A DNA stretch of 64,000 bases from Bradyrhizobium sp. SZCCT0153 (GTDB lineage: Bacteria > Pseudomonadota > Alphaproteobacteria > Rhizobiales > Xanthobacteraceae), in contig NZ_JAFCKS010000003.1 in the NCBI RefSeq assembly GCF_018129995.1, positions 1 to 64,000 of the forward strand. Reading direction: 5' to 3'. Every line of letters begins with the position of its first letter. Within the stretch, counting starts at the first letter, position 1. This document shows, in pieces, positions 39,006 through 47,386 of the stretch. The notes below the pieces were generated by a model. That model did no database searches. It was not told the DNA's origin and was given only the letters and a program-made list of their open reading frames with translations. Made by a program: the position numbers and the translations under genes.

Positions 39006-39037
39006 AGCCCGCCGTCTTGGGGGACGGCGGGCTTTTT
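39006..39037 (+). terminator. Intrinsic terminator after rlpA
   Basis: AGCCCGCCGTC pairs with GACGGCGGGCT around a TTGGGGG-type loop, followed directly by TTTTT. It sits between convergent rlpA and priA. Confidence 0.9.
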
Positions 39038-39093
39038 GCTCGTCCGCCGTCATTGCATTGCGAGCAATGACGAGGGGAGCATTTTTATGATCT

Positions 39094-41301
39094 CTACAAA
39101 AAGCTCTGCGGATCGACGTCCACTTCGAGCTTCTGATTTCCCTTCGGCTTCGGGCACACGGCGAGCCAGTTGCGCAGGTAATCCGACAGATCGAAGCCGC
39201 GTGCCGATTTCACCAGGATGCGGAAGCGGTAGCGCCCCTTGATGACGGCGAGCGGGGCTTCCGCCGGGCCCAGCACCACCACGCGCTCGTCGCGCGGCGC
39301 CAGCGCGACGAGGCGGCGGCCAAAAGCTTCGGCGCTCGGCCGGTCGCCGGCGGAGATGATCAGGCTGGCGAGGCGTCCGAACGGCGGATAGAGCGTGCGT
39401 TCGCGCAAGTCGATCTCGCTGTCGTAGAAGGCCTCGCGGTCGCAGGCGATCAGCGCCTTCATCACGGGATGATCGGGCTGGTGGGTCTGCAGATAGCCGA
39501 CGCCGCGGCCCTGCTCGCGGCCGGCGCGGCCGATCACCTGGTTGAGCAATTGCCAGGTGCGTTCGGAGGCGCGCGGATCGCCATTGGACAGGCCGAGATC
39601 CGCATCGACCACGCCGACCAGATTCAGCCGCGGGAAATTGTGGCCCTTGGCGACGAGCTGGGTGCCGATGATGATGTCGACGCGGCCTTCCGCGATCTCG
39701 GCAAGCTCGCTGCGCATCGTCTCGATCGAGGTGATGAGATCGCTCGACAGCACCATGGTGCGCGCCTCCGGGAACAGCGCCGCCGCCTCTTCCTGCAAGC
39801 GCTCGACACCCGGCCCGACCGCGACCAGCGATTCCTCCGCCGAACAGTGCGGGCAGATATGCGGACGCGGCATCGAGAAGCCGCAATGGTGACAGACGAG
39901 GCGCTGGCGAAAGCGGTGATCGACCAGCCAGGCATCGCAGATGGTGCAGGCGAAGCGATGGCCGCAGGCGCGGCACAGCGTCAGCGGCGCATAGCCGCGG
40001 CGATTGAGGAACAGCAGCGCCTGCTCGCGCCGTTCGATCGCGTTCTTGATCTCGGAAGCCAGCCGCGGCGAGATGAAGCGGCCGCGCGCCGGCGGCTCGC
40101 GGCGCAGATCAATCGTCTCGATATGCGGCATGTGCTGGCCGCCGAAACGCGACGGCAGCGCGATGCGCTGATAGCGGTTCTTGCGCGCATTGACCTCGGA
40201 TTCGACCGACGGCGTCGCCGAGGCCAGCACGATCGGGACCTTTGCGACATGCGCGCGCACCACCGCCATGTCGCGGGCGTGGTAATGCACGCCCTCGTCC
40301 TGCTTGTAGGCCTGGTCGTGCTCTTCATCGACCACGATGAGGCCGAGATTGGCGTAAGGGAGAAACAGCGCCGACCGCGCGCCGACCACGACCGGCGCGC
40401 TGCCCCCGGAGATCGCGGCCCAATTGCGCGCACGCGTGCGCGGCGTGAGCTCGGAATGCCATTCGATCGGCCGCACGCCGAAACGCTGCGCGAAGCGATC
40501 GAGGAACTGGCCGGTCAGCGCGATCTCCGGCATCAGGATCAAGGATTGTTTTCCGCGGCGGATCGCCTCGGCCACGGCTTCGAAGTAAACCTCGGTCTTG
40601 CCCGAGCCGGTGACGCCGTCGAGCAGCGCAACGTGGAAGGTGCCGTTGGCCGCGAGCGCGCGCATCGTATCGGCAGCAGTGCGCTGGAGCGGCGAAAAAT
40701 CCGGCCGGGCGAAATCCGGGTCGGGGGCCGGTGGCGGTGCCGGCGGCGGCATCGGCTCGACCGTCAGAGTGCCTTCGTCGACGAGGCCGTCGACCACGCC
40801 GGCCGAAACACCCGCCTCCCTGGCGGCCTCGGACTTGCCGTGCAGCAGACGGTCCGACAGCACCTCGATCAGGCGCTGCCGCGCCGGCGTCAGCCGTTTT
40901 GGCGGATCGCCGGCCAGCCGGACGCCGGCGCGCACCCGCTCGGGGCCGAGATTCTCGCCCATCCGCAGGCACATCCGCAGCACCATGCCGCGCGGGCTCA
41001 GCGTGTAGTTGGCGACCCAGTCCACGACCGCGCGCAGCTCGGGCTTCAACGGCGGGATGTCGAGCTTTTCGCTGACCTCCTTGAGGCGGTTGTGCAGGCG
41101 CGGATCGGGATCGGCGTTCTCGGCCCAGACCACGGCGAGCACCTCGCGCGGGCCGAGCGGCACGCCGACCAGATCACCCGCCTTCAGCTCCATCCCGCGC
41201 GGCACCTTGTAGGAATAGGTCTGGTCGAGCGCGACCGGCACCAGCACGTCGACCATGCGGGTCGCGTTTGCGGAAGCGGGGCTGCGCGGTGTGTGATCCA
41301 T
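39094..41301 (-). CDS. priA: Primosomal protein N' (replication restart helicase)
   Basis: A 735-aa superfamily 2 helicase. The N-terminal DNA-binding domain begins VDVLVPVALDQTYSYKVP; Walker A GVTGSGKT is at 229-236 and DEEH at 325-328. Zinc-binding cysteine pairs follow in CRACGHRFACTICD and CHHCG/CPHCS. VIGRAGREQGRG marks helicase motif VI. PriA restarts collapsed forks. It is convergent with rlpA and divergent from xerC, which is 111 bp away. Confidence 0.97.
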   Translation of the reverse strand: MDHTPRSPASANATRMVDVLVPVALDQTYSYKVPRGMELKAGDLVGVPLGPREVLAVVWAENADPDPRLHNRLKEVSEKLDIPPLKPELRAVVDWVANYTLSPRGMVLRMCLRMGENLGPERVRAGVRLAGDPPKRLTPARQRLIEVLSDRLLHGKSEAAREAGVSAGVVDGLVDEGTLTVEPMPPPAPPPAPDPDFARPDFSPLQRTAADTMRALAANGTFHVALLDGVTGSGKTEVYFEAVAEAIRRGKQSLILMPEIALTGQFLDRFAQRFGVRPIEWHSELTPRTRARNWAAISGGSAPVVVGARSALFLPYANLGLIVVDEEHDQAYKQDEGVHYHARDMAVVRAHVAKVPIVLASATPSVESEVNARKNRYQRIALPSRFGGQHMPHIETIDLRREPPARGRFISPRLASEIKNAIERREQALLFLNRRGYAPLTLCRACGHRFACTICDAWLVDHRFRQRLVCHHCGFSMPRPHICPHCSAEESLVAVGPGVERLQEEAAALFPEARTMVLSSDLITSIETMRSELAEIAEGRVDIIIGTQLVAKGHNFPRLNLVGVVDADLGLSNGDPRASERTWQLLNQVIGRAGREQGRGVGYLQTHQPDHPVMKALIACDREAFYDSEIDLRERTLYPPFGRLASLIISAGDRPSAEAFGRRLVALAPRDERVVVLGPAEAPLAVIKGRYRFRILVKSARGFDLSDYLRNWLAVCPKPKGNQKLEVDVDPQSFL

Positions 41302-41412
41302 GGATGGAGAATCGGAACCCGGGGCTTCAAGGCTAGCGGCCTGAGGCCGCCTTAGCGAACGATAAACGAGTGTGATGCGATATACTGGGTGGAATCACCA
41401 CGTCCAGAGCGC

Positions 41413-42378
41413 ATGAGCAAAGCGGCCGCCCCACAGATCGAGCTCGCCAGCGCCGATCCTGACATCGCGCAGCAGATGACGCGCTGGCTGTCGCATCTCG
41501 GCTCCGAGCGGCGGCTGTCGCCGAAGACGCTGGAGGCCTATGGCCGCGACCTGCGGCAGTGCCTGAATTTCCTCAGCAATCATTGGGGCGAGCGCGTGAC
41601 GCTGAAGCGCTTCGCCGCGCTGGAAGCCACTGACATCCGCGCCTTCATGGCGATGCGCCGCGCCGACGACATCGCCGGCCGCTCGCTGATGCGCGCGCTG
41701 GCGGGCCTGCGCTCGTTCGGCCGCTTCCTCGAACGCGAGGGCAAGGGCAAGGTCGGCGCGCTCTCGGCGATCCGCGCGCCGAAGGTCGCGAAAAGCCTGC
41801 CAAAGCCGCTGCCGATGGCGTCGGCCAAGCGTCTAGCGGATGCCGACGAGCGCGCCGGCGAGGACCGCGAGACCTGGATTCTGGCGCGCGATGCCGCGGT
41901 GATGGCGCTGCTCTACGGCTCGGGCCTGCGCATTTCCGAGGCGCTGGGCTTGAAGCGCCGCGAGGTGCCGCGGCCCGGCGAAGGCGACGTGCTGATCGTG
42001 ACCGGCAAAGGCAACAAGACCCGCATGGTGCCGGTGCTGCAGAACGTGCTCGCGCTCGTTCAGGAATACGTTTCGATGTGCCCGTATCCGCTGCCCGCCG
42101 AGGGGCCGATCTTCGTCGGCGCCCGCGGCGGCCCCTTGAGCCCGCGCATCATCCAGCTCGCGATGGAGCGGCTGCGCGGCGCGCTCGGCCTGCCCGACAG
42201 CGCGACACCGCACGCGCTGCGCCATTCCTTCGCCACGCATCTCTTGTCGCGCGGCGGCGATCTGCGCGCGATCCAGGAATTGCTCGGCCATTCCTCGCTC
42301 TCGACCACGCAGATCTACACCGGCATCGATTCGGAGCGCCTGCTCGAAGTCTATGCGAGCGCGCATCCGCGGCGGTGA
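41413..42378 (+). CDS. xerC: Tyrosine recombinase XerC
   Basis: A 321-aa chromosome-dimer resolvase. The N-terminal SAM-like domain (MTRWLSHLGSERRLSPKTLEA) precedes the catalytic domain with R173 (GSGLRISEAL), K199 (TGKGNKTR), H267/R270 (HALRHSFATHLL), H293 (LGHSSL) and tyrosine Y302 (IYTGID). All active residues are present. ATG 41413 (MSKAAAPQ) is preferred over GTG 41389. The location next to priA, away from any island, and the full length fit housekeeping XerC rather than a phage integrase. Confidence 0.93.
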   Translation: MSKAAAPQIELASADPDIAQQMTRWLSHLGSERRLSPKTLEAYGRDLRQCLNFLSNHWGERVTLKRFAALEATDIRAFMAMRRADDIAGRSLMRALAGLRSFGRFLEREGKGKVGALSAIRAPKVAKSLPKPLPMASAKRLADADERAGEDRETWILARDAAVMALLYGSGLRISEALGLKRREVPRPGEGDVLIVTGKGNKTRMVPVLQNVLALVQEYVSMCPYPLPAEGPIFVGARGGPLSPRIIQLAMERLRGALGLPDSATPHALRHSFATHLLSRGGDLRAIQELLGHSSLSTTQIYTGIDSERLLEVYASAHPRR

Positions 42379-42458
42379 CACACTGACGTCATAACTTGCT
42401 TGCCTCTTGCGCGGCGCCCGCGGTTCGGTCAATCGTGGGGAACCGACAGGAGGGATCT

Positions 42459-43049
42459 ATGAGCGCACATGAAAGCATGGAGCACGCCGAACACGCCGAG
42501 CACGCGTCCGGCTCGAACAAGAAGATCGCGCTCCTGATCGCCGTTCTGGCGCTGTTCCTGGCGATCTCGGAGACGCTCGGCAAGGGCGCCCAGACCGAAT
42601 CGATCAGCAAGAACGTCGAGGCCTCCAATCTCTGGGCGTTCTTCCAGGCCAAGAGCATCCGCCGCACGGTGGTGCAGACCGCGGCCGACCAGGGCAAGCT
42701 CATCCTCGGCGCGGCGAGCGACGAGGCCAACAAGGTGGCGGTGCAGAAGCAGATCGAGGACTGGCAGAAGACCGCGGCGCGCTACCGCTCCGAGCCCGAG
42801 ACCGGCGAAGGCACCGAGCAACTCGCCGAGAAGGCCAAACATGCCGAGCACGAGCGCGATGAAGCCACCGCCAAGTACCATCACTTCGAGCTGGCGTCGG
42901 CGGCCTTCCAGATCGGCATCGTGCTGGCGTCGGCGACGATCATCACCGGAATGCTGGCGCTCGCCTATGTCGCTGGCCTGCTGACGCTCGGCGGCGTCGC
43001 CATGACCGCGCTCGGCCTGTGGTTGCCACATCTGCTGCATTTGCATTGA
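42459..43049 (+). CDS. DUF4337-like membrane protein
   Basis: A 196-aa protein with a charged N-terminus rich in EHAEHAEH repeats, a membrane helix at about 22-40 (KIALLIAVLALFLAISE), a long soluble helical middle (VAVQKQIEDWQKTAARYRSE ...), and two membrane helices at the C-terminus (IGIVLASATIITGMLALAYV, LTLGGVAMTALGLWL). This layout matches the DUF4337 family of unknown function. The ribosome site CAGGAGGG before ATG 42459 is excellent, which fixes the start. Confidence 0.8.
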   Translation: MSAHESMEHAEHAEHASGSNKKIALLIAVLALFLAISETLGKGAQTESISKNVEASNLWAFFQAKSIRRTVVQTAADQGKLILGAASDEANKVAVQKQIEDWQKTAARYRSEPETGEGTEQLAEKAKHAEHERDEATAKYHHFELASAAFQIGIVLASATIITGMLALAYVAGLLTLGGVAMTALGLWLPHLLHLH

Positions 43050-43127
43050 GACGCTGAGGCACATGACACGCCCTTCGCCAGGCCGGCACCTGAGGATTTG
43101 GCGGAGACGCAGGTTCAGGAACCGCAC

Positions 43128-43658
43128 TTACCGCGCTTCGTGCACGCTCTTGCGGAAGCGCTGGATCAGGCGGAGGGTCCGGGAGGACCAGCCCTCGCCG
43201 TTACCGGAGATCAGCTCGCGGATGCGCTGCTTGATCGGATCGACCAGTTCGGCGGCCTTGGCGCGGAGCTTCAGCACCAGATCATAGATCCGCTCGAACC
43301 AGTGCATCTCCAGCAGCTTGTCGCGCGTCACGTCGAAGACGAAGGCGGTGACGCCGACGCCGAGCAGCTTCGCGAACAGGATCGTGAAGATCGCGCTGGT
43401 CCAGTATTCATGCGTGAGCAGCCACAGGCCGACCAGCTTGAGCGGAAACAGCGGGATGATGGGGACCGCGAACACGATCAGCGTCATCGCCGGCGACAGC
43501 GCATCGACGCGATCCGACAGCCATTGCTTGAACCGGGCGAGCGGAATGATCGCAACGACCCGCGCCACGATCGGTTCGAGATGGTCCCACAGCCAAGCTT
43601 CGATCAGGAAGACGATCGCAAGCAGGACCCAGACCGGTTGAAGGAGGCGGCGCAGCAT
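43128..43658 (-). CDS. Membrane protein of unknown function (176 aa)
   Basis: A 176-aa protein with a first helix directly at the N-terminus (LQPVWVLLAIVFLIEAWLWD), two more around residues 55-105 (TLIVFAVPIIPLFPLKLVG, TSAIFTILFAKLLGVGVTAF), and a basic C-terminal helix rich in Arg/Lys. I do not recognise a family. ATG 43658 is chosen because the helix begins immediately after it; the longer frame adds only Arg/Pro-rich sequence. It is 34 bp downstream of lpdA in the same direction, so it may be co-transcribed with the TCA cluster. Confidence 0.75.
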   Translation of the reverse strand: MLRRLLQPVWVLLAIVFLIEAWLWDHLEPIVARVVAIIPLARFKQWLSDRVDALSPAMTLIVFAVPIIPLFPLKLVGLWLLTHEYWTSAIFTILFAKLLGVGVTAFVFDVTRDKLLEMHWFERIYDLVLKLRAKAAELVDPIKQRIRELISGNGEGWSSRTLRLIQRFRKSVHEAR

Positions 43659-43692
43659 ATGTTGTCCCGCCCGATTCGGCTCGGAGCGTCGC

Positions 43693-45093
43693 CTACATAT
43701 GGATGGCCCGCTTGCCGACTGCAAGCGCCGCTTCCTTGACGGCCTCCGAACGCGTCGGGTGCGCGTGGCAGGTGCGGGCGAGATCCTCCGCACTTCCGCC
43801 GAATTCCATGAGAACGCAGGCTTCGTGGATCATTTCGCCGGCCTCGATGCCGATGATGTGCACGCCGAGCACGCGATCGGTCTTCGCATCTGCGAGAATT
43901 TTCACAAAGCCGTCGGTGGTCTGGTTGACCTTGGAGCGGCCGTTGGCGGTAAAGGGAAACTTCCCGACCGTATAGGCCACGCCCGCCTGCTTCAGCTCCT
44001 CCTCGGTCTTGCCGACGGAGGACACTTCCGGCGTGGTATACACGACGCCTGGGATAACGTCGTAGTTCACGTGGCCGGCCTGGCCGGCGATGATCTCCGC
44101 GACCGCGACGCCTTCATCCTCGGCCTTGTGCGCAAGCATCGGGCCCGCGACGACGTCGCCGATGGCATAGACGCCCTTGAGGCTGGTGGCGAAATGCGGA
44201 TCGATCTGCACCCGGCCGCGATTGTCCAGCGCAACGCCGGCTTCCTTCAGGCCCAGCCCGTCGGTGTAGGGCACGCGGCCGATGCAGACGAGCACGACGT
44301 CGGCTTCCAGCGTCTCCGCGGCGCCGCCGGCGGCGGGCTCGATGGTCGCCTTCAGCGTCTTGCCCGAGGTGTCGACGGCGGTGACCTTGGCGCCGAGCTT
44401 GAATGCAAAACCCTGCTTCTCGAGGATGCGCTGGAATTGTTTTGCAATTTCGCCATCCATGCCTGGCAGGATACGGTCCAGGAATTCGACGACGACGACC
44501 TCGGCACCGAGCCGCTTCCACACCGAGCCGAGTTCGAGGCCGATCACGCCGGCGCCGACGATCAGGAGCTTGCCGGGGACCTTGTCCAGCGACAGCGCGC
44601 CGGTGGATGAGACGATGCGCTTCTCGTCGATCTCGATGCCCTTGAGGCGCGCGATGTCCGAGCCGGTGGCGATCACGATGCTCTTGGTTTCGATCACCTG
44701 CGACTTGCCGTCGGCGGAGACTTCCACCTTGCCGGTGCCGAGGATCTTGCCGGTGCCCTTGAGCACGTCGACCTTGTTCTTCTTCATCAGGAACTCGACG
44801 CCCTTGACGTTGCCGTCGATGCCCTGCTGCTTGAAGTTCATCATTGCCGGAAGCTCGAGTTTCGGCGCGGAGACGCTGACGCCCATCTTGGCGAAGGAGT
44901 GCCCGGCTTCCTCGAACATCTCGGACGCGTGCAGCAGCGCCTTGGACGGCATGCAGCCGACATTGAGGCAAGTGCCGCCGAGCGTTGCGTTCTTTTCCAC
45001 CACGGCGACTTTCATGCCGAGCTGCGCTGCACGCACCGCGCAGACATAACCGCCCGGTCCGGTGCCGATGACGACGAGATCGTAGGTAGCCAT
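43693..45093 (-). CDS. lpdA: Dihydrolipoamide dehydrogenase (E3)
   Basis: A 466-aa flavoprotein. The FAD motif [13 protein letters not shown] starts at residue 7, the redox disulfide is C42-C47 ([12 protein letters not shown]), the NAD motif is [14 protein letters not shown], and [10 protein letters not shown] near the C-terminus carries the catalytic His-Glu pair. It reoxidises the lipoamide of 2-oxoglutarate dehydrogenase; its position after sucB assigns it to that complex. ATG 45093 is the family start. Confidence 0.97.
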   Translation of the reverse strand: MATYDLVVIGTGPGGYVCAVRAAQLGMKVAVVEKNATLGGTCLNVGCMPSKALLHASEMFEEAGHSFAKMGVSVSAPKLELPAMMNFKQQGIDGNVKGVEFLMKKNKVDVLKGTGKILGTGKVEVSADGKSQVIETKSIVIATGSDIARLKGIEIDEKRIVSSTGALSLDKVPGKLLIVGAGVIGLELGSVWKRLGAEVVVVEFLDRILPGMDGEIAKQFQRILEKQGFAFKLGAKVTAVDTSGKTLKATIEPAAGGAAETLEADVVLVCIGRVPYTDGLGLKEAGVALDNRGRVQIDPHFATSLKGVYAIGDVVAGPMLAHKAEDEGVAVAEIIAGQAGHVNYDVIPGVVYTTPEVSSVGKTEEELKQAGVAYTVGKFPFTANGRSKVNQTTDGFVKILADAKTDRVLGVHIIGIEAGEMIHEACVLMEFGGSAEDLARTCHAHPTRSEAVKEAALAVGKRAIHM

Positions 45094-45150
45094 GAGAGAA
45101 AGTCCCGTAGGTTTAGCGTGATGAGGATGTGTCAGCGTCCGCGCGGCGCG

Positions 45151-45912
45151 TCAGCGTCCGCCGGACACATCGAGAATGGCCGAGGTGACGTAGGAGGCAT
45201 CGTCCGACATCAGCCAGACGATGGCATTGGCGACTTCATCGGCGGTACCGACGCGCTTCATCGGCACCATATGGGCCAGACGATGGTGCCGATCGGGCTC
45301 GCCGCCAGAGGCGTGGATTTCGGTGTCGATCAGGCCGGGGCGGATGCCCGCGACGCGAATCCCCTCGTTGGCAACCTCGTAGCCGAGGCCGATGGTGAAG
45401 GAATCGATCGCGCCCTTGGAGGCGGCATAGTCGACATAGGTATTGGGCGCGCCGAGCTTGGCAGCAACCGATGACAGATTGACGATGACGCCGCCGTTGC
45501 CGCCGTGCCTGGTCGACATCCGCTTCACCGCCTCGCGCGCGCAGAGGATGGAGCCGGTGACGTTGACCGCCATGACGCGCTGGATGCGCTCGGCCGACAT
45601 CTCGTCGACGCGCACGCCGCTGGTCCCGACGATACCGCCGTTGTTGACGAGCGCGCCGAGCGTGCCGAACTTGTCGGCTTGCTTGAACAGTTCGACGATG
45701 TCGCTTTCCTCGGCGACATCGCATTTCACCGCGATGGCCTTGCCGTTGCTGGCCTCGATCAGGCTGACCACCTCGTCGGCGGCGGTCTTGTTGCTGGCAT
45801 AGCCGACCACGACACGGAAGCCGCGCGCGGCCGCAGCAATGGCAGTCGCGCGACCGATGCCGCGGCTGCCGCCGGTGATGACAACGACTTTATCCGTCAA
45901 GCTTGCCTCCAT
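45151..45912 (-). CDS. Short-chain dehydrogenase/reductase
   Basis: A 253-aa SDR. The nucleotide motif TGGSRGIG (14-21) and ARGFRVVVGYASN, the NNGG segment, and the active-site YVDYAASKGA (Tyr-x3-Lys type, tyrosine 4 before lysine in YAASK) are present. The glycine-rich loop and residues after it suggest NADP(H). It resembles FabG-type sugar/ketone reductases; the substrate is unknown. It sits between sucB and lpdA on the same strand with short gaps, so it is probably in the TCA operon although it has no known role there. Confidence 0.9.
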   Translation of the reverse strand: MEASLTDKVVVITGGSRGIGRATAIAAAARGFRVVVGYASNKTAADEVVSLIEASNGKAIAVKCDVAEESDIVELFKQADKFGTLGALVNNGGIVGTSGVRVDEMSAERIQRVMAVNVTGSILCAREAVKRMSTRHGGNGGVIVNLSSVAAKLGAPNTYVDYAASKGAIDSFTIGLGYEVANEGIRVAGIRPGLIDTEIHASGGEPDRHHRLAHMVPMKRVGTADEVANAIVWLMSDDASYVTSAILDVSGGR

Positions 45913-45967
45913 CTTTCGACAAACGCCGCCGCCCCTTCAGGCGACGGCGTCTTCAAGGCATCAGGGA

Positions 45968-47209
45968 TCAGAGGTCCAGCACCAGCCGCGCCGGATCTTC
46001 CAGGCTCTCCTTGACGCGAACCAGGAAGGTGACGGCTTCCTTGCCGTCGATGACGCGGTGATCATAGGACAGCGCCAGATACATCATCGGGCGGACCTCG
46101 ATCTTGCCGCCGACGACCATCGGCCGCTCCTGGATCTTGTGCATGCCGAGAATGCCGGACTGCGGCGCGTTGAGGATCGGGGTCGACATCAGCGAGCCGT
46201 AGATGCCGCCATTGGTGATGGTGAAGGTGCCGCCCTGCATCTCGTCGATCTTGAGCTGGCCGTCGCGGGCGCGGCGACCGAAATCGGCGATCCCCTTCTC
46301 GATGTCCGCGATCGACTTGTTGTCGCAGTCGCGGACAACAGGCACGACGAGACCCTTGTCGGTGCCGACGGCGACGCCGATGTGGTAATAGTTCTTGTAG
46401 ATCAGATCGGTGCCGTCGATCTCTGCGTTGACGGCCGGGATGTCCTTCAGGCCCTGCACGACGGCCTTGGTGAAGAAGCCCATGAAGCCGAGCTTGCTGC
46501 CGTGCTTCTTCTCGAACGCGTCCTTGTAGTGCGCGCGCAGCGCCATGACGTTGGTCATGTCGACCTCGTTGAAGGTCGTGAGCATGGCGGCGGTGTTCTG
46601 CACGTCCTTGAGGCGGCGCGCGATGGTCTGGCGCAGCCGGGTCATCTTGACGCGCTCTTCGCGGGCGGCGTCATCGGCCGGCGAGGGCGCGCGGACCTGA
46701 ACCGCTGCGGCGGGCTGGTTGACCGGGGTCGGCGCCGAGGCCGCGCGTTCGATCGCAGCTAACATGTCGCCCTTGGTGACGCGGCCGTCCTTGCCGGAGC
46801 CCGGAACGGTCGAGGCGTCGATGCCGGTCTCGGCCGAGAGTTTTCGCACGGAAGGGGCGAGCGGCGCATCGGCCGGCGGCGCCTTCGGCGCCGGCGCAGC
46901 AGCAGCAGCAGCGGCCGCCGGAGCAGCGGCAGCGGGCTTGGCCGGCGCAGCAGCCGGCTTGGCAGCGCCAGCGGCGCCTTCGGTGATCTGGCCGAGCAGC
47001 GCACCCACGGCGACCGTCGCGCCATCGGCAGCGATGATCTCGCTCAGCGTGCCGGCGGACGGCGCCGGGACTTCGATGGTGACCTTGTCGGTCTCGAGCT
47101 CCACCAAGGGCTCGTCGACGGCGACGGGATCGCCGGCCTTCTTGAACCAGCGGCCGATGGTGGCCTCGGTGACGGATTCGCCGAGCGTCGGCACACGAAT
47201 TTCAGTCAT
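45968..47209 (-). CDS. sucB: Dihydrolipoamide succinyltransferase (2-oxoglutarate dehydrogenase E2)
   Basis: A 413-aa E2. One lipoyl domain with lipoylated K42 (ETDKVTIEV), an Ala/Pro linker, a peripheral-subunit-binding domain ([16 protein letters not shown]), a second linker, and the acyltransferase domain with catalytic H384 and D388 (SYDHRVIDG). ATG 47209 follows TTAAGGAAAAG, and [19 protein letters not shown] is the family N-terminus. It transfers succinyl groups to CoA. It is downstream of sucA. Confidence 0.97.
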   Translation of the reverse strand: MTEIRVPTLGESVTEATIGRWFKKAGDPVAVDEPLVELETDKVTIEVPAPSAGTLSEIIAADGATVAVGALLGQITEGAAGAAKPAAAPAKPAAAAPAAAAAAAAPAPKAPPADAPLAPSVRKLSAETGIDASTVPGSGKDGRVTKGDMLAAIERAASAPTPVNQPAAAVQVRAPSPADDAAREERVKMTRLRQTIARRLKDVQNTAAMLTTFNEVDMTNVMALRAHYKDAFEKKHGSKLGFMGFFTKAVVQGLKDIPAVNAEIDGTDLIYKNYYHIGVAVGTDKGLVVPVVRDCDNKSIADIEKGIADFGRRARDGQLKIDEMQGGTFTITNGGIYGSLMSTPILNAPQSGILGMHKIQERPMVVGGKIEVRPMMYLALSYDHRVIDGKEAVTFLVRVKESLEDPARLVLDL

Positions 47210-47330
47210 GGTCTTTTCCTTAAGGAGATCGCCAATGCGGTCATAAGTGCGGATGTCATCGCCTGCGAAAAGCAAGCCATCCGGCAAGCCGCAACGTTCG
47301 CATTCACGACGACGTCACGACTTACCGGAT

Positions 47331-47367
47331 GCCCCGCTCCGGTGCGCGATTGCGCACAAGGCGGGGC
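47331..47367. repeat. GC hairpin between sucA and sucB
   Basis: GCCCCGC (47331-47337) pairs with GCGGGGC (47361-47367), with an inner TGCGC/GCGCA stem. There is no T-run. It could stabilise or stop part of the sucA transcript, adjusting the sucA:sucB ratio (inference). Confidence 0.55.
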
Positions 47368-47386
47368 ATGACGCAGTTCAAAAAGT

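Noticed and set aside
39469..41355. 628-codon plus-strand frame
   Set aside because: Antisense to priA, with no domain.
41413..42378. XerC-like gene as a phage or island integrase
   Set aside because: Its length, motifs and location beside priA fit housekeeping XerC; there is no attachment site or island nearby.
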